From Methanoregula sp. (lineage in GTDB: Archaea; Halobacteriota; Methanomicrobia; Methanomicrobiales; Methanospirillaceae), in assembly GCF_028679125.1 (NCBI RefSeq), contig NZ_JAJRCG010000015.1:1-62165 (forward strand): 62,165 nucleotides of DNA, given 5' to 3'. The notes below the pieces were generated by a model. The model did no database searches. It saw only the letters and a program-made list of their open reading frames with translations, and had not been told where the DNA came from. Both the position numbers and the translations under genes were made by a program. This document shows, piece after piece, positions 16,511 to 24,803 of the stretch (position 1 is the first letter of the stretch; every line of letters begins with the position of its first letter).

Positions 16511-17476
16511 ATGGTGTTTGACCGCTTAAGGGAAGATATCCAGGCGATCACTGCACGGGACCCGGCCGCCCGTTCCTGGTGGGAGGTCCTCTTCTGCTAT
16601 CCCGGGATCCATGCGCTCTGGTTCCACCGGAGGGCACACTGGCTCTGGACACACAATTGGTATTTCTCTGCCCGGTTCCTCTCGCATATCAACCGTTTCC
16701 TGACCGGCGTCGAGATCCATCCCGGAGCAAGGCTGGGACGGCGCGTCGTAATCGATCACGGCATGGGCATAGTCATCGGAGAGACCGCGATCGTGGGTAA
16801 CGATGTACTTCTCTACATGGGCGCGGTGCTCGGGGCTTCGGTCCTCGAAAAGAAGAAACGCCACCCGACCGTGGAAGACGATGTGATCGTCGGGGCGGGG
16901 GCGATCGTGCTCGGCAACATCCTGATCGGGAAGGGAGCCAAGATCGGGGCCGGATCCGTGGTGGTCCGTTCCGTTCCCCCGGGTGCGACCGTTGTCGGCG
17001 TTCCCGGGAAGATTGCCGGACCAGAGGATGTCAATGGCGAAGAATTAGCCAACAATGTCATGCCCGACCCGGTGGTCCGGGTGATCAGCCGACTCCTCGA
17101 CCGACAGAACCAGCTCGAAGAACAGGTCAGGAACCTCGAGCAGTCCCGTGCTGGCCCGTTCGCTGCGGTTCTCCGCCAGGAGTTCACCATCGAGAACCGG
17201 ATCCGCGAGGCCTTGAAGGAGGTGATCGATCCCGAAGTGGGCATCGATATCGTGGACCTCGGGCTCATCAAGGAGATCCGGGTGAAGGGCACGAGTGCAG
17301 AGATCGACATGGTCCTCACCTGCAAAGCCTGCCCCCTCTCCGCTCACTTGTCGGAGCAGGTCCAGCGCAGGACACTCGGGGTGGCGGGGATCGAACAGGT
17401 GACGGTGAACGTGCTCGATGAACCGTTCAACTGGGACCGGTTCGTGAAGCAGCGGGGAAGTCTCAAAGGCTTCTGA
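16511..17476 (+). CDS. cysE: serine O-acetyltransferase fused to a MIP18/SufT (DUF59) domain
   Basis: This is a two-domain protein of 321 residues. Residues 1-215 are an EpsC/CysE-type serine acetyltransferase: a helical start, then the left-handed beta-helix hexapeptide region (GVEIHPGARLGRRVVIDHG, IVIGETAIVGNDV) and GVPGKIAG. Residues 225-315 form a DUF59/MIP18 domain: RIREALKEVIDPEVGIDIVD, LGLIKEIRVKG and TCKACPLSAHLSEQV with its conserved cysteine. A Gln/Glu-rich helical linker joins them. DUF59 proteins (SufT in bacteria, CIA2/MIP18 in eukaryotes) act in iron-sulfur protein maturation. Fusion to the enzyme that commits serine to cysteine is unusual. It is co-transcribed with cysK. Confidence 0.9.
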   Translation: MVFDRLREDIQAITARDPAARSWWEVLFCYPGIHALWFHRRAHWLWTHNWYFSARFLSHINRFLTGVEIHPGARLGRRVVIDHGMGIVIGETAIVGNDVLLYMGAVLGASVLEKKKRHPTVEDDVIVGAGAIVLGNILIGKGAKIGAGSVVVRSVPPGATVVGVPGKIAGPEDVNGEELANNVMPDPVVRVISRLLDRQNQLEEQVRNLEQSRAGPFAAVLRQEFTIENRIREALKEVIDPEVGIDIVDLGLIKEIRVKGTSAEIDMVLTCKACPLSAHLSEQVQRRTLGVAGIEQVTVNVLDEPFNWDRFVKQRGSLKGF

Positions 17477-17500
17477 TCTTTTTTATTTTTAACAATAAGT
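17477..17500 (+). terminator. T-rich terminator after cysK-cysE
   Basis: TCTTTTTTATTTTTAAC directly follows the stop codon. Archaeal RNA polymerase terminates on such T-runs. The region lies between two convergent genes. Confidence 0.6.
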
Positions 17501-17525
17501 TCACTTTTGTTGCACAATTACCTGG

Positions 17526-18473
17526 TTACACTATCCCGATACCGTCAAGGTAATGGTGCTGGCCGGTATGGATTGCATCAATGAGCGAGGTCTCGAAGAT
17601 CTCGCCTTCGCCCACCAGCCGCTTTGTATACCCCAGTTCGTGGAGGACACGGGCGAACTTCATAGTCGAGGCACGGTATTCCGGGGGCAGGGCTGCGCAG
17701 TATTTCGGCGAGATCCGGTACGTGTCCAGAACGAAAGCCGGATCCACCATACCGGTTGTCCCGGCTACGATACCAGCGGCTCTCCGGGGATCCTGCCGGA
17801 TCAGCTCGCAGGCAGTCTCGTGGGCAGCGAGAAAACGGGTGAGGACATCTTCTCTCTCCAGCATCTCCCGCATGACCACGATCCCGTAACTAGGATTGAA
17901 GGGCCAGAGCCGGTCCGGCGGCACGACCAGCCGCCCGTTGCCATACCGGGCGGCAGTGACCGCGAGCGCCGGCGTCCCGACGGCTGCGGCAATCTCTCCC
18001 TGCTGCAGCGCATCGGAGAGGAAGTCCGCCCACGGGTAATTCTCCACCGTAACATCATGAATGCCATGTTCACGCAACAACTCATTCACGATCACATCAT
18101 GAATGGATCCTTTTGGCGGCGTCCCGATTGCTCTGCCGGAGAACTGTCGGAGGAACTCCTGCATGTCCCGGCATTCTGCCAGAGTACGGGTTCCGGGACC
18201 TGCGATCATCACCGTCCCTTCCACATGTCCTCCCGCGATACAGGCAAGCTTGAGGCCTCGGTCGATCCCGATGATAACCGGCGGAAGGCCGATGTAGCCG
18301 AGATCGAGCGTCCCCTCATGCATGGCATTGATGATATCCGGCCCCGAAGCAAAGAGCCGCCACGTTGCGTTCAGTCCTGTGTCTTCGAGGATGGAAGTGC
18401 CCCGCAGCAGGAACGCGGTATGGTACAGCGTTGAGAGATGGCCAATCTGTATCGTGTTCACTTCGCAAGACAT
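17526..18473 (-). CDS. cytoplasmic solute-binding-like protein (NMT1/SsuA/TauA fold)
   Basis: This 315-residue protein has the layout of the NMT1/SsuA/TauA substrate-binding family: an initial beta strand IQIGHLS, INAMHEGTLDLGYIGLPPVI near residue 50, and GRAIGTPPKGSIHDVIVN near 115. It ends with helices of the FLAAHETACELIRQDP type. It lacks any signal peptide or lipobox, so it should stay in the cytoplasm. There is no permease nearby. It begins 4 bases after the helix-turn-helix regulator on the same strand, so it may act as a ligand sensor or a carrier for a cytoplasmic ligand. SsuA and TauA relatives bind sulfonates, which fits the adjacent coenzyme M genes. Confidence 0.78.
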   Translation of the reverse strand: MSCEVNTIQIGHLSTLYHTAFLLRGTSILEDTGLNATWRLFASGPDIINAMHEGTLDLGYIGLPPVIIGIDRGLKLACIAGGHVEGTVMIAGPGTRTLAECRDMQEFLRQFSGRAIGTPPKGSIHDVIVNELLREHGIHDVTVENYPWADFLSDALQQGEIAAAVGTPALAVTAARYGNGRLVVPPDRLWPFNPSYGIVVMREMLEREDVLTRFLAAHETACELIRQDPRRAAGIVAGTTGMVDPAFVLDTYRISPKYCAALPPEYRASTMKFARVLHELGYTKRLVGEGEIFETSLIDAIHTGQHHYLDGIGIV

Positions 18474-18476
18474 GAC

Positions 18477-18965
18477 TCACCCTATCTTCCGCGCAACCGT
18501 GCCGATCGCTTCATCGATCACCGCGAGATCCGGACGGAGCATCGCCACGGGGATGTCGACAATCTTCTCGACAATGGAAGCAAGGATCGGCGCGCAGATG
18601 ATACCGGCCGCCCCATCCTTCTCCGCCCGCGCCGCGGCAATGATGCACTCCTCAAGTGAGTTTGCGGAATAACCCCGGATGGCAAACGTCCTGCCACCGT
18701 TCTCCACCTCGCGCCGTTCCATGGTGTCGAGGAGGAACCGGGCGGCAATGATGGCAATGAAACTATTCTTTGGCGGTTCAAGGAGCGCCACAATCTTCTT
18801 GATCGTGGAGAGCCGGGGATCCCGCTCACCAACCGTGATCTTGTAGAGCGTTGAAGACGGGATGCCAGTGAGTTCAGAGAGTTCCTTCACGCTCATGCCT
18901 TTTTTTGCCAGTTCCTCGTTCAGGGCCGTGGTGAAATCGGTCTCAAAGACCCGCTTTGACAACAT
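18477..18965 (-). CDS. helix-turn-helix regulator with a PrpR_N-like sensor domain
   Basis: This protein of 162 residues has an N-terminal XRE-type HTH (GMSVKELSELTGIPSSTLYK, residues 23-42). The C-terminal 80 residues (residues 92-160) resemble the PrpR N-terminal sensor fold: SLEECIIAAARAEKDGAAGI, then IPVAMLRPDLAVIDEA. This pairing suggests a single-component regulator responding to a small molecule. It is divergent from the five-gene coenzyme M operon across a 103-base AT-rich gap and is followed by the cytoplasmic binding protein. Control of the coenzyme M operon is a reasonable inference. Confidence 0.78.
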   Translation of the reverse strand: MLSKRVFETDFTTALNEELAKKGMSVKELSELTGIPSSTLYKITVGERDPRLSTIKKIVALLEPPKNSFIAIIAARFLLDTMERREVENGGRTFAIRGYSANSLEECIIAAARAEKDGAAGIICAPILASIVEKIVDIPVAMLRPDLAVIDEAIGTVARKIG

Positions 18966-19068
18966 ATTATCCTTTATGTCTCATTTTAAAGATTTAAATT
19001 ATTACTATAAGGTTAATTTTCTTGCTTATTTGGAAACGTATATCAACCAATTATTCCATGATCATGCG

Positions 19069-19872
19069 ATGCACAGCGATCAGACGTACGAGATCACCAT
19101 ACTCCCCGGCACCAACCGCGACGGGGAGAAAGAGGGATTTGACCGGATCGTCATCCGCCCGGGCGACACACTTTCAATTGTCGGGCCCACCGGGTCAGGG
19201 AAATCCGCGTTTATCAACGATATCGAGGTGCTGGCACAGGACGACACCGTCACCGGCCGCACCATTCTTATGGACGATGCGGAGCCGCCGGAAGAGATGG
19301 TTCGCGATCCGGCAAAGAAGCCCATCGCTCTCCTCACCCAGAACACCCGGGTCATTGCCGACCTCACGGTGGCCCGTTTCCTCGCGCTCCACATACGCGC
19401 ACGCGAGACAGAGGCACAACAGCTCGTCACCCGCACCGTGGACCTGGCGAACGAGTTCACCGGGGAAAAGATCCGTGAGACCATGCGGATGAGCGCACTC
19501 TCCGGGGGCCAGACCCGGTCGCTCCTGATCGCCGATGCGATCCTGATCGGCCGCACCCCCATCCTCCTGCTCGACGAGATCGAGAATGCGGGGATCAACA
19601 AGGAGCGTGTCATCACCTGCCTCCGCGAATACCAGAAAGCAGTGATCTTCGTCACCCACGACCCGTACCTTGCCCTGATCACAGACCGCCGCATCATCAT
19701 GAGAAACGGGGCGGTATCAGCGGTGCTCGAACCGCAGGGAGACGAGCGGGAGATCCTCGCAACCGTCTCCGGTATGGACACGTTCCTCTGGGATCTCCGC
19801 GAGAAGATCCGTCGCGGAGACCTGATCAGCAAGTCCCGGGATTCACCAAAAAAGACAGGAGTCTATGCATGA
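19069..19872 (+). CDS. ABC-type ATPase, first gene of the coenzyme M operon
   Basis: This soluble ABC ATPase of 267 residues has Walker A in GPTGSGKSAF (about residues 36-45), the signature SALSGGQTRSLLIADA, Walker B in ILLLDEIENAG and the switch histidine in VFVTHDP-like IFVTHDPYLAL. The Q-loop is LLTQNTRV. No permease is encoded nearby, so it may not be a transporter. Soluble ABC ATPases also energise Fe-S scaffolds (SufC) and coenzyme M reductase activation (component A2). I took the ATG at 19069 because upstream sequence is low-complexity. The next gene overlaps by 4 bases (ATGA), which ties this ATPase to the GTPase, Fe-S protein, cysteate synthase and ComDE. Its role is unknown. Confidence 0.82.
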   Translation: MHSDQTYEITILPGTNRDGEKEGFDRIVIRPGDTLSIVGPTGSGKSAFINDIEVLAQDDTVTGRTILMDDAEPPEEMVRDPAKKPIALLTQNTRVIADLTVARFLALHIRARETEAQQLVTRTVDLANEFTGEKIRETMRMSALSGGQTRSLLIADAILIGRTPILLLDEIENAGINKERVITCLREYQKAVIFVTHDPYLALITDRRIIMRNGAVSAVLEPQGDEREILATVSGMDTFLWDLREKIRRGDLISKSRDSPKKTGVYA

Positions 19873-20576
19873 AACTCGTTATCGTTGCCGGACCGCCGAG
19901 TGCCGGGAAGACCGCAGTCATCCGCCAGATCATCAGGAAGTTCAATAAAACAGACAAGACCGCATTCTTAAAGATCGATGTGGTCCGCGCCTTTGAAGAT
20001 GAGGAACTCCACGAGGAGTTCGGTATCCCGACAAAGAAGGTCTACTCGGGCGACCTCTGCCCGGACCACATGGGGATCATGGTCCTGCGGGATGCAATCA
20101 AATGGGCCGAAGACCTGAAGGCCGGCATCCTGATCGTTGAGAGCGCGGGGCTCTGCCTCCGGTGCACGCCCTACACTACGCAGGCATACGGGATCGCCGT
20201 TCTTCCTGCCGTCTCCGGGAGCAACGCTCCCTTAAAGATGGCACCGCTCATCGCCCTTGCCGACTCAGCGGTCGTGACAAAGACCGCTCTCATCTCGCAG
20301 GCAGAGAAAGAGGTCTTCCGCGAGTGCATCCACAGCGTTGTCCCGGCCATCGACATCATCGAGACCAATGCGGTGCAGGGAACCGGCCTGCGCTACCTGA
20401 TGCAGGCAATTGCAAAGCACCCGGCAATCTCTGACGCAGATACTATCACCCTCCGGGGCACGCCGCCTCTCGGGGTCTGCACGATCTGTATCGGCAAGAA
20501 AGAGATCGGGTGGCAGCACCACTTTGGCGTGATCCGGCCGCTGGAAGAGGCAGACAACATCTACCGGGGGGACTAG
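19869..20576 (+). CDS. HypB/CobW-like P-loop GTPase
   Basis: The 235-residue protein starts with a P-loop (GPPSAGKTAVIRQI, residues 8-21) and has the G3E-GTPase features LKIDVVRAFEDEE, ILIVESAGLCLRC and ALADSAVVTKTALIS, where VTKT replaces the classical NKxD. Cys pairs LCLRC and VCTIC could bind a metal. HypB and UreG relatives insert nickel, and CobW relatives handle zinc or cobalt. The 4-base overlap with the upstream ATPase and the 5-base gap to the Fe-S gene point to a complex. A role in metallocluster delivery for coenzyme M synthesis is possible but unproven. Confidence 0.8.
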   Translation: MKLVIVAGPPSAGKTAVIRQIIRKFNKTDKTAFLKIDVVRAFEDEELHEEFGIPTKKVYSGDLCPDHMGIMVLRDAIKWAEDLKAGILIVESAGLCLRCTPYTTQAYGIAVLPAVSGSNAPLKMAPLIALADSAVVTKTALISQAEKEVFRECIHSVVPAIDIIETNAVQGTGLRYLMQAIAKHPAISDADTITLRGTPPLGVCTICIGKKEIGWQHHFGVIRPLEEADNIYRGD

Positions 20577-20581
20577 ATTCC

Positions 20582-21196
20582 ATGGCATGGGAACCCCCGG
20601 GAAAAGACTGCGGCGCATGTGGTCTTCCAACATGCAGCGAGTTCATCAAAGCGGTCGGGAAGAAGAAAAAGACCAATGAGGACTGCACGCTCTTCTCTGA
20701 TGGCAGGACCGACAGAAAAACCGAGACCTGTTACTCAAGTACCGATGTGACCGGCGCAAACTATGACTTCATCATACGGGCCTTTCCGGGCGAACCCTCG
20801 GCCCGGAAGTTCATCGTGCCTTTCCGGGCGGATCTCGTCGAAAAATGGGACATTAAAAAGGGCGATCTGGTCACCGGTCGTCCGGCAGGTCCCGGCTGCC
20901 CGCTCTACCATGCCCTGCGGGTCCTCTCGGCCAACCCGGTCACCGGTGTGTTGGAGTGCCACACGGTCGGCCCGCTCGCAGCACGCAAAGAGAAGGCACA
21001 CGACGTGCAGGCCTACCACGTCCATGCCTTCGAGGGCATTGCCGAGACCGTCCTCCGGCCGCCAACGCTCGGACTCCGGCAGCGGTTTCTCCCGGGCTAC
21101 TGCATGATCAACCTCGCCCATACGGCGCTCGTCAACATGGTATTAAAGAAGAAAGACGGGGTGCACGTGCGGGTGGAAGACATCCGCATTCTCTAA
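20582..21196 (+). CDS. Fe-S cluster protein with an N-terminal CxxCxxxxC motif
   Basis: This protein of 204 residues starts at the ATG at 20582 with a four-cysteine Fe-S domain of the PF04060 type (KDCGACGLPTC, then a fourth Cys in NEDCTLF). That domain is also found in acetyl-CoA synthase/CODH gamma subunits and RnfB. The remaining 150 residues form a domain I do not recognise, with FIVPFRADLVEKWDIKKGD, GRPAGPGCPLYHAL, CHTVGPLAARK and a conserved-looking YHVHAFEG. It ends exactly one codon before cysteate synthase begins. It may donate electrons or sulfur in coenzyme M assembly, in which the steps after sulfoacetaldehyde have long been poorly defined. Confidence 0.8.
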   Translation: MAWEPPGKDCGACGLPTCSEFIKAVGKKKKTNEDCTLFSDGRTDRKTETCYSSTDVTGANYDFIIRAFPGEPSARKFIVPFRADLVEKWDIKKGDLVTGRPAGPGCPLYHALRVLSANPVTGVLECHTVGPLAARKEKAHDVQAYHVHAFEGIAETVLRPPTLGLRQRFLPGYCMINLAHTALVNMVLKKKDGVHVRVEDIRIL

Positions 21197-22489
21197 ATGA
21201 TACCCAAGTACCGCGTCCGGTGTGTCGGGGGAGGGGAAATTGTGGAAGACCTTTCCACCCTCTCCTGCCCCCACAGGCACAACTCGCTTCTCAGGGCAGA
21301 GTACTGTAGCCGCCGGCTGCACCTTGCTCCCTACGAAGGGATGTACCGGTACCTTTCCTGGCTCCCGGTGACCTCCCCGCTGCTTCCCGCAGGGGGCCCG
21401 GTCTCATTTGACGGGGGTCCACTTGCCCGGGAACTCGGTCTCTCCCACCTGCAGGTCTCGTTCTCGGGATACTACCCGGAGCGGGGAGCCCACTTAACCT
21501 CGGGCTCGTTCAAGGAACTGGAGGCCTCGCCGACCATGCAGCGGCAGACGGAACTGGGCGGGAAGATCCTGGTGATCGCGTCCGCCGGCAACACCGGCCG
21601 GGCCTTTGCGGAGATCTCGGCCCGGTGCACCAGACCTGTTGTGATCGTTGTTCCCGAACAGGCTGTCTCCCGCCTTTGGACCACGACACCGGCAGAGAAC
21701 GTCTTCCTTGTGGCTGTGCGTGGGGACTACACGGATGCCATCAGCGTAAGTAACACGCTTGCAGCAGTCCCGGGGTGCGTACCGGAAGGCGGGGCGAAGA
21801 ACATCGCCCGCAGGGACGGTATGGGTACCGTGATGCTCGATGCTGCTGTCACGGTAGGAAGGATCCCGGACCAGTATTTCCAGGCGGTCGGGAGCGGCAC
21901 CGGGGCGATAGCCGCGTGGGAAGCGGCACTCAGGTTGATCGGTGATGGCCGGTACGGTACCCGCCTCCCCCGACTCCATCTCGCCCAGAACGAGCCGTTC
22001 ACCCCTATGGTCTCGGCATGGCAGGAGCACCGGCGGGAGATCGTCCCGGAAAAAGACATGCCGGACGCAGCGGAGCGGGTGAAGGGGGTCATGGCCGATG
22101 TTTTGACCAACCGCACCCCTCCATACGGGATACTGGGCGGGCTCTTCGATGCGCTGACAGCAACAGATGGGACGATGTATAGTGTTTCGAATGCGGCGGG
22201 GGCTGACGCAATGCAACTGGTGCAGGACACACTGGATATAGACTTGGACCCGGCAGCGGCTGTTGCCACCGCGGCACTGGTGCAGGCCATAGAAAAGCAT
22301 ATGGTAAAACCGGACGACCATATCCTCCTGAACCTCACAGGCGGGGGATACGAACGGATACGGGAAGATTTTACCCTGAATCCTCTTGCACCGGCCATAA
22401 CGATAGGGTCGGATGAGCCCCGTGACGCACTCGTGGGACACCTCAGGGAATGGATCGTGCACCATGGACGAACGCCAGATCATCGCTGA
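21197..22489 (+). CDS. cysteate synthase
   Basis: This 430-residue PLP enzyme of the threonine-synthase fold makes cysteate from phosphoserine and sulfite, the first step of coenzyme M synthesis in Methanomicrobiales and Methanosarcinales. Visible features are a Cys/His-containing start (TLSCPHRHNSLLRAEYC), GSFKELEAS with the PLP lysine, ASAGNTGRAFAEIS, GSGTGAIAAWEAAL and the C-terminal LNLTGGGYERI. The sulfopyruvate decarboxylase gene overlaps its end, which strongly supports cysteate synthase over threonine synthase. The start follows the previous stop directly, so translation is probably coupled. Confidence 0.88.
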   Translation: MIPKYRVRCVGGGEIVEDLSTLSCPHRHNSLLRAEYCSRRLHLAPYEGMYRYLSWLPVTSPLLPAGGPVSFDGGPLARELGLSHLQVSFSGYYPERGAHLTSGSFKELEASPTMQRQTELGGKILVIASAGNTGRAFAEISARCTRPVVIVVPEQAVSRLWTTTPAENVFLVAVRGDYTDAISVSNTLAAVPGCVPEGGAKNIARRDGMGTVMLDAAVTVGRIPDQYFQAVGSGTGAIAAWEAALRLIGDGRYGTRLPRLHLAQNEPFTPMVSAWQEHRREIVPEKDMPDAAERVKGVMADVLTNRTPPYGILGGLFDALTATDGTMYSVSNAAGADAMQLVQDTLDIDLDPAAAVATAALVQAIEKHMVKPDDHILLNLTGGGYERIREDFTLNPLAPAITIGSDEPRDALVGHLREWIVHHGRTPDHR

Positions 22490-23588
22490 ACTCAAACACC
22501 AGGGGATCGACCTTGTCAGTTCCATTCCCTGCGACAAGGCAAAAGGGCTCTTCTTCGCGCTGCCGGAACAATTCCGGCACATAGGACTCACCCGCGAAGA
22601 GGATGGCGTGGGGATCTCGGCCGGGGCGTACCTGGCCGGCGCCCGCCCGCTCATTGCCCTCCAGAGTTCCGGCCTCGGGAATATGTTAAACGCGATCCTC
22701 TCGCTCACCGTCACCTATCACCTTCCGCTCCCGATCCTTGCCAGCTGGCGGGGCGGGGAGACGGAGACGATCCCGGCGCAGATCCCCTTCAACCGCCCGC
22801 TTCCTAAGATCCTTGCGGCAGCCGGGATCGGGTATACGATCCTCGCGGGCCCGGACAATGCGGGTGCAATCGGGGAAGCAGTTTCCGGGGCATACCGGGA
22901 GAAACTCCCGCATGTCATCCTGCTCAGCCCTGACTGTATCTGCGAAACGGGATATACGGGGAATCCATCAGCACACTCCCCGCACCCGTTTGCATTCTGT
23001 TACGAGCGGGACTGGCACACCCCGGTCATGACCCGGTTCGATGCGATCCGGGCCGTAACTGATCTCATCGATGATGAGATACTGATCTCCAATATCGGCG
23101 TGCCATCCAAGGAGCTCAATGCGGCAAGGGACCGGCCGGAGAACTTCTACATGCTGGGCAGTTACACGCAGGCCTCGGCAATCGGTCTTGGGATCGCCAA
23201 GGTCCGGCCCGACCGTCGGGTCATTGTGCTGGACGGTGACGGGAGCCTGCTGGGCTCATCCAATCTCCCGGTCATCGCAGCTGCCGCACCGAAAAACCTG
23301 ACGGTGATCGGTCTTGACAACGGTGTCTTCGGGAGCACGGGCAGTCAGCCCCGCCCCGGCGTTGACACGGCAGACCTCCGGCTGATGGCTGCCGGGGCCG
23401 GGTTCGAGCAGACATTTACCGTGCACGAGCCATGGGAACTGGAAGCGGCACTCCGGGCATCGGCCCGTACCGGGCCGTCATTCATCCACCTGCGGATCCT
23501 GCCGGGCAACAGTACGGTGCCCAACATCCCGCTCAGCCCGGCACAGATCCGGGACCGGTTCATGGGAGCGCTGGCAAGGGGCCCGTAA
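22464..23588 (+). CDS. comDE: fused sulfopyruvate decarboxylase
   Basis: This 374-residue thiamine-diphosphate enzyme decarboxylates sulfopyruvate to sulfoacetaldehyde for coenzyme M synthesis. The N-terminal half is ComD-like (IPCDKAKGLFFALPEQF, TREEDGVGISAGAYLAG, LQSSGLGNMLNAILS). The C-terminal half is ComE-like, with the ThDP-binding motif starting GDGSLLGSSN and ending with the Asn of GLDNGVFGSTG. In Methanocaldococcus these are two genes, and the fusion is known in Methanosarcina and relatives. It overlaps cysteate synthase by 26 bases. The transamination of cysteate between the two steps could be done by the aminotransferase at 46148 or another enzyme. Confidence 0.92.
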   Translation: MDERQIIAELKHQGIDLVSSIPCDKAKGLFFALPEQFRHIGLTREEDGVGISAGAYLAGARPLIALQSSGLGNMLNAILSLTVTYHLPLPILASWRGGETETIPAQIPFNRPLPKILAAAGIGYTILAGPDNAGAIGEAVSGAYREKLPHVILLSPDCICETGYTGNPSAHSPHPFAFCYERDWHTPVMTRFDAIRAVTDLIDDEILISNIGVPSKELNAARDRPENFYMLGSYTQASAIGLGIAKVRPDRRVIVLDGDGSLLGSSNLPVIAAAAPKNLTVIGLDNGVFGSTGSQPRPGVDTADLRLMAAGAGFEQTFTVHEPWELEAALRASARTGPSFIHLRILPGNSTVPNIPLSPAQIRDRFMGALARGP

Positions 23589-23700
23589 GCCTGGCAGGTA
23601 CACCTGCCAACTCCTGAACCGTGCTTCTTTCTTCAGCTATTACTTTGCAGGAGGCGCGGGCGTATTTTCCGGGTGGCCTGAGATCCGGTTTGCGGCAAAA

Positions 23701-23714
23701 TTCACAATTGTGAT
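23701..23714. promoter_or_regulatory. operator-like palindrome TTCACAATTGTGAT upstream of pdxS
   Basis: The palindrome directly precedes, and partly overlaps, a TATA-like GATTATATTTATC at 23712-23724. A factor bound here would compete with TBP/TFB. It matches the boxes of the cysteine and sulfur-transfer genes, linking PLP supply to the PLP enzymes of that set. Confidence 0.65.
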
Positions 23715-23833
23715 TATATTTATCACCCCATCGGTCCAATAGTGTAGAATACTTCCGGGAGAACGGAGCACCCGCCGATTCGCGGGGATACCCCACCAAT
23801 CCGGAACCGGAATACCCGGCACAGGTGAACAAA

Positions 23834-24730
23834 ATGGAACTATCAGAACTCAGGCATGGCACCGAACTCCTCAAGAGGGGTTTTGCTTCCATGCAGAAAG
23901 GCGGCGTGATCATGGATGTCGTAAACGCCGACCAGGCACGGATAGCAGAAGAAGCCGGTGCCGTTGCAGTGATGTCCCTTGAACGGGTACCGTCCGATAT
24001 CCGGAAGGCCGGCGGCGTTGCCCGCATGGCAGACCCCGAGAAGGTGATCGAGATCATCGAAGCAGTCTCGATCCCGGTGATGGGCAAGGTGCGGATCGGC
24101 CACTTCGTAGAAGCTCAGGTACTGGAAGTCCTTGGCGTGGACATGATCGATGAGAGCGAAGTGCTCACCCCTGCCGATGAGGAATTCCATATCGAGAAGA
24201 CGAAGTTCACCGTCCCGTTCGTCTGCGGTGCCCGCAACCTGGGCGAGGCACTCCGCCGCATCAATGAGGGTGCGGCCATGATCCGCACGAAAGGTGAGGC
24301 GGGTACCGGCAACGTAGTCGAGGCCGTACGCCACATGCGGGCGATCCAGGGAGGCATCCGGGCAATTCAGAAACTCGAACCGCAGGAACTCGTGGCCTAT
24401 GCCCGCGAGATCGAGGCACCGGTCGAGCTCGTTATCGAGACCGCGAAACGGGGCAGGCTGCCGGTTGTGAACTTCTCGGCCGGGGGCATTGCCACTCCTG
24501 CGGATGCAGCGCTCATGATGCAACTTGGGGCTGACGGAGTCTTTGTGGGTTCCGGCATCTTCAAGTCCGAGAACCCGAAGAAGCGGGCACGGGCGGTTGT
24601 GGAAGCGGTGAACAACTATACAGACGCCACGATCATCGCGAATGCAAGCAGGAACCTTGGCGAAGCAATGCCCGGCCTTGACGTGCACCTGCTGGCAAAA
24701 GAAGAGATCCTTGCAACACGCGGGAGGTAA
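23834..24730 (+). CDS. pdxS: pyridoxal 5'-phosphate synthase, PdxS subunit
   Basis: PdxS (298 residues) condenses ribose-5-phosphate, glyceraldehyde-3-phosphate and ammonia into PLP. Hallmarks are [26 protein letters not shown]-like [50 protein letters not shown] and [20 protein letters not shown] chose the ATG at 23834, which has AGGTG at a good distance, over the GTG at 23825. The glutaminase partner PdxT is not in the window. It supplies cofactor to the neighbouring cysteine synthase, desulfurase and cysteate synthase. Confidence 0.95.
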   Translation: MELSELRHGTELLKRGFASMQKGGVIMDVVNADQARIAEEAGAVAVMSLERVPSDIRKAGGVARMADPEKVIEIIEAVSIPVMGKVRIGHFVEAQVLEVLGVDMIDESEVLTPADEEFHIEKTKFTVPFVCGARNLGEALRRINEGAAMIRTKGEAGTGNVVEAVRHMRAIQGGIRAIQKLEPQELVAYAREIEAPVELVIETAKRGRLPVVNFSAGGIATPADAALMMQLGADGVFVGSGIFKSENPKKRARAVVEAVNNYTDATIIANASRNLGEAMPGLDVHLLAKEEILATRGR

Positions 24731-24735
24731 TTTCC

Positions 24736-24803
24736 CACAGGTTTCCTGTGAGAGGGGATCTGGGGAAATGCACCGGTATCGAAATATCACATCCCCTTTT
24801 TTT
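24736..24803 (+). terminator. hairpin and T-run after pdxS
   Basis: CACAGG-TTT-CCTGTG is a perfect 6-bp hairpin just after the stop codon, and a run of seven T follows at about 24794-24803. The rest of the gap to 25223 shows no gene. Confidence 0.5.

Noticed and set aside
17491..17520. A further TTCAC-type motif (GTTCACTTTTGTTGCAC)
   Set aside because: Too degenerate and located between two convergent genes, so it has no promoter to control.
21197..22489. Threonine synthase for the PLP gene
   Set aside because: Operon with fused sulfopyruvate decarboxylase and the family-type Cys/His start favour cysteate synthase.
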